Positions 30,333 to 32,400 of a stretch of DNA of 32,400 nucleotides are shown piece after piece; within the stretch, counting starts at the first letter, position 1; every line of letters begins with the position of its first letter. Location of the stretch: NCBI GenBank assembly GCA_900540685.1, contig UQGS01000021.1:1-32400 (forward strand). The letters run 5' to 3'. The notes under the pieces were generated by a model. The model was not told where the DNA came from. It was given only the letters and a program-made list of their open reading frames with translations, and ran no database searches. A program made the translations under genes and the position numbers. The stretch comes from an uncultured Catenibacterium sp. GTDB lineage: Bacteria; Bacillota_I; Bacilli_A; Erysipelotrichales; Coprobacillaceae.

Positions 30333-32255
30333 ATGAAACTATTAGAACCAATTAAAGTAGGTCCAATCACATTAAAAAACCGTATCATGTTCCCACCAAT
30401 GACAACTGGTTATGAAGAACGTGATGGTTCAATTTCTAAACAGAGCTTCAACTTCTATAAACGTATTGCAGAAGGTGGTGTATCTTATATCGTACTTGGA
30501 GACGTTGCACCAGTAAACACTGTTTCTCCAACACCAAAACTATTCAAGGATGAACAGATTCCAGCTTATAAAGAATTAGCTGATGCATTACATGAATTTG
30601 ATTGTAAATTAGGTATTCAGATTTTCCATCCTGAATATGATGTTCAGGCTTTAGCTGAAATGTTTAAAAAAGGTGATATGCAGGCAGCACGTGCTAAATT
30701 ACATCATGATATGCTTCATTTCACTGATGAAGTATCTCCAGAAGCATTAAATACAATTCTTAAGCAGATGGGTGAATGCGTAAGACGTGCTTATGAAGCT
30801 GGCGTAGACGTAGTAGAAGTTCATGGAGACCGTTTAGTAGGTGCTTTATGTTCTACAGTATTAAACCACCGTACTGATGAATACGGAGGAAGCTTTGAAA
30901 ATAGAACACGTTTCGCATTACAGGTTGTTGAAAGCATTAAAGAACATGCCCCTCATATCTGTATTGATTATAAACTTCCAATCATCACTGATAACCCATT
31001 AAGAGGTAAAGGTGGATTAAAGATTGATGAAGCAGTAGAATTTGCGAAAAAGCTTGAAGAAGCAGGCGTTAACATGATCCATGTTGGACAGGCAAACCAT
31101 ACTGGTAATCTTAATGATACTATTCCAGCAATGGGTACTCAGCCATATTGTTTCATGCAGTCTTATACTAAGAGAGTAAAAGATGCTGTTAGTATTCCAG
31201 TATCTGCAGTAGGACGTATCGTTACTCCACAAAACGGTGAAGCATTAATCGAAAATGGTGTATGTGATATCGTAGGTTATGGACGTTCATTATTAGCTGA
31301 TCCTGATTATGTTAAAAAGATTGAAGATGGACAGCCATGCAGAATCCGTTTATGTATGATGTGTAATAAGGGATGTACAGACTCTATCCAGAATAGAAAG
31401 TTCTTAAGCTGTGTTCTTAATGCAGAAAACGGTTATGAATATGAAAGAACAATTACACCTGCTGATAATAAGAAGAAGGTTGTTATTGTAGGTGCAGGAC
31501 CTGCAGGCTTAGAAGCTGCGAGAGTTGCGAGAGTCAAAGGTCATGACGTTATTGTTTATGACAAGGATACTCAAGTAGGCGGACAGTTAAATATCGCTTC
31601 TGTACCACCTAGAAAAGAAGAAATGAATCGTGCTATTCATTATCTAGCTAATGAAGTCAAAGTATTAGGTGTAGACTTACGTTTAGGTAAAGCTGTTACT
31701 AGCGAAGATATCTTAGCTGATCAGCCTGATGAAGTAATCGTTGCAACAGGTGCTTCTAACTTCATCTTAAATATCCCTGGTAAGGATATGCCTCATGTAC
31801 AGGATGCTTGGAAAGTACTTGCAAATGAACAGTTCCCAGCAGGTAGAATCGTTGTAATCGGTGGTGGACTTGTAGGTGCTGAAACAGCTGAATATCTTGC
31901 ACTTAGAGGAAATGATGTAAGTATCGTAGAAATGATGGATACTATCGCAAAAGAAGAATCAACTACAATTCGTCCAGAAATGATGGCTGATTTTGAAAAG
32001 CATGGTGTTAAACAGTTCACTAATACTAAGGTAACAGAAATCACTGCAACTTCAGTAGAAGCAGAAACTGCAGAAGGTAACGTATCTCTTCCATGTGATT
32101 ATGTAGTATTTGCAGTAGGTGCACGTTCTAATGCATTTGATACAACTGCATTAGAAGAAAAGAACATCCATGTTCAGGTTGTTGGTGATGCAAATAAGGT
32201 TGCAGACATCAATTCAGCAATTGAATCTGGTTATCTTGCAGCTAACGCATTATAA
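30333..32255 (+). CDS. Old-Yellow-Enzyme/FAD Fe-S reductase (2-enoate/2,4-dienoyl-CoA reductase family)
   Basis: A 640-residue flavoprotein. The N-terminal FMN barrel (about 1-350) starts KLLEPIKVGPITLKNRIMFP and holds VVEVHGDRLVGALCS, NHRTDEYGGSFENRTRF and SAVGRI. A 4Fe-4S site follows as CMMCNKGC with a further Cys 11 residues on (CX2CX3CX11C). The FAD/NADH part begins about 380 with VVIVGAGPAGLEAARVA and has a second dinucleotide-binding motif VVIGGGLVGAETAEYLA. This is the layout of 2,4-dienoyl-CoA reductase, 2-enoate reductase and the bile-acid enzymes BaiCD/BaiH. The substrate cannot be chosen from sequence, and no bai neighbours are present. GGAGAGTAATA precedes ATG 30333. It is monocistronic, probably under catabolite control. 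Confidence 0.88.
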   Translation: MKLLEPIKVGPITLKNRIMFPPMTTGYEERDGSISKQSFNFYKRIAEGGVSYIVLGDVAPVNTVSPTPKLFKDEQIPAYKELADALHEFDCKLGIQIFHPEYDVQALAEMFKKGDMQAARAKLHHDMLHFTDEVSPEALNTILKQMGECVRRAYEAGVDVVEVHGDRLVGALCSTVLNHRTDEYGGSFENRTRFALQVVESIKEHAPHICIDYKLPIITDNPLRGKGGLKIDEAVEFAKKLEEAGVNMIHVGQANHTGNLNDTIPAMGTQPYCFMQSYTKRVKDAVSIPVSAVGRIVTPQNGEALIENGVCDIVGYGRSLLADPDYVKKIEDGQPCRIRLCMMCNKGCTDSIQNRKFLSCVLNAENGYEYERTITPADNKKKVVIVGAGPAGLEAARVARVKGHDVIVYDKDTQVGGQLNIASVPPRKEEMNRAIHYLANEVKVLGVDLRLGKAVTSEDILADQPDEVIVATGASNFILNIPGKDMPHVQDAWKVLANEQFPAGRIVVIGGGLVGAETAEYLALRGNDVSIVEMMDTIAKEESTTIRPEMMADFEKHGVKQFTNTKVTEITATSVEAETAEGNVSLPCDYVVFAVGARSNAFDTTALEEKNIHVQVVGDANKVADINSAIESGYLAANAL

Positions 32256-32273
32256 GATCTTTAGGTAATTTAA

Positions 32274-32305
32274 AATAACTAGGGGTTTCCTATATTTTAG
32301 TTATT
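32274..32305. repeat. Nested inverted repeat downstream of the flavoprotein gene
   Basis: AATAACTA (32274-32281) pairs with TAGTTATT (32298-32305), with TAGG/CCTA (32280-32283 and 32289-32292) as an alternative inner hairpin. No T run follows; role unknown. Confidence 0.4.
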
Positions 32306-32307
32306 AT

Positions 32308-32341
32308 GAATCACGGGGTGAAAGTCACCCCGTGATTCTTT
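32308..32341. terminator. Strong bidirectional terminator between convergent genes
   Basis: 14-bp perfect stem GAATCACGGGGTGA/TCACCCCGTGATTC with AAG loop, then CTTTAT. The minus-strand gene ends 9 bases beyond its right arm, so it serves both directions. Confidence 0.8.
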
Positions 32342-32346
32342 ATAGT

Positions 32347-32400
32347 CTAGAAGTCTATTTCAGAAATATCTAAATCTAACGATGAGTCTTCATCGTTATT
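32347..32400 (-). CDS. C-terminal tail of a gene truncated by the window end
   Basis: The minus strand reads ...NNDEDSSLDLDISEIDF then TAG at 32347-32349. The 17 visible residues are strongly acidic with an aromatic end, and the frame is open to the window edge. A terminator lies just beyond the stop, which supports a real gene end. Too short to identify. Confidence 0.6.
   Translation of the reverse strand, partial: NNDEDSSLDLDISEIDF

Noticed and set aside
30333..32255. Naming the reductase baiCD or baiH
   Set aside because: The domain layout fits, but so do dienoyl-CoA and enoate reductases, and no other bile-acid genes are nearby.

Overview
The window reads as chromosome from a low-GC Gram-positive bacterium (Bacillota). 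It has AGGAGG-type ribosome binding sites, AT-rich codon use, many short hairpin-plus-T terminators and LytTR/DUF3021, RpiR, PTS and ECF-transporter genes. The mix suggests a fermentative, gut-type member of the Erysipelotrichales; that placement is inference, because no rRNA or marker tree is available here.

Layout. 1-4.7 kb: a CtpE-like P-type ATPase overlapping a Cof-type HAD phosphatase, then a monocistronic citrate synthase. 4.7-6.3 kb: a 29-residue membrane peptide gene with hairpins in its leader, and a stand-alone tnpB on the minus strand. 6.3-8.0 kb (minus): branched-chain aminotransferase and a nicotinamidase-like hydrolase. 8.0-12.9 kb (plus): a tightly packed run of LUD protein, 4-alpha-glucanotransferase, patatin-like phospholipase, GNAT protein and YczE-type membrane protein. 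13.0-15.8 kb: beta-glucoside locus with a GH1 6-phospho-beta-glucosidase, an RpiR regulator and a lone PTS IIB. 15.8-17.4 kb: an unidentified 168-residue protein followed by an AbiH-family abortive-infection protein, a candidate two-gene phage-defence cassette. 17.4-19.2 kb: a sugar-nucleotide transferase, then a second GH1 gene that has lost its front two thirds and carries an in-frame UGA. Its break is marked by an IS200/IS605-like end hairpin. 19.2-20.2 kb: a second RpiR regulator, apparently left without its target. 20.2-22.9 kb: a structured leader followed by an ECF S component (probable PanT), coaBC and coaX, forming a pantothenate uptake and coenzyme A operon. 23.0-23.3 kb: three identical tRNA-Gly(GCC) genes in an exact 91-bp tandem. 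23.4-26.1 kb: LytTR regulator, DUF3021 membrane protein and ABC-2 exporter. 26.1-30.2 kb: small envelope proteins, a DUF4846 lipoprotein, an HD-domain nucleotidase and two acetyltransferases. 30.3-32.3 kb: an Old-Yellow-Enzyme/FAD reductase with a cre-like site on its -10 box. The window ends in the tail of a minus-strand gene.

The most interesting points are the unidentified leader RNA before the pantothenate/CoA operon, the AbiH pair, the zinc-finger-less tnpB with a displaced RuvC-II glutamate, the IS scar in the GH1 pseudogene and the 29-residue membrane peptide with an RBS-pairing hairpin. All identifications come from motif reading; no database search was run.
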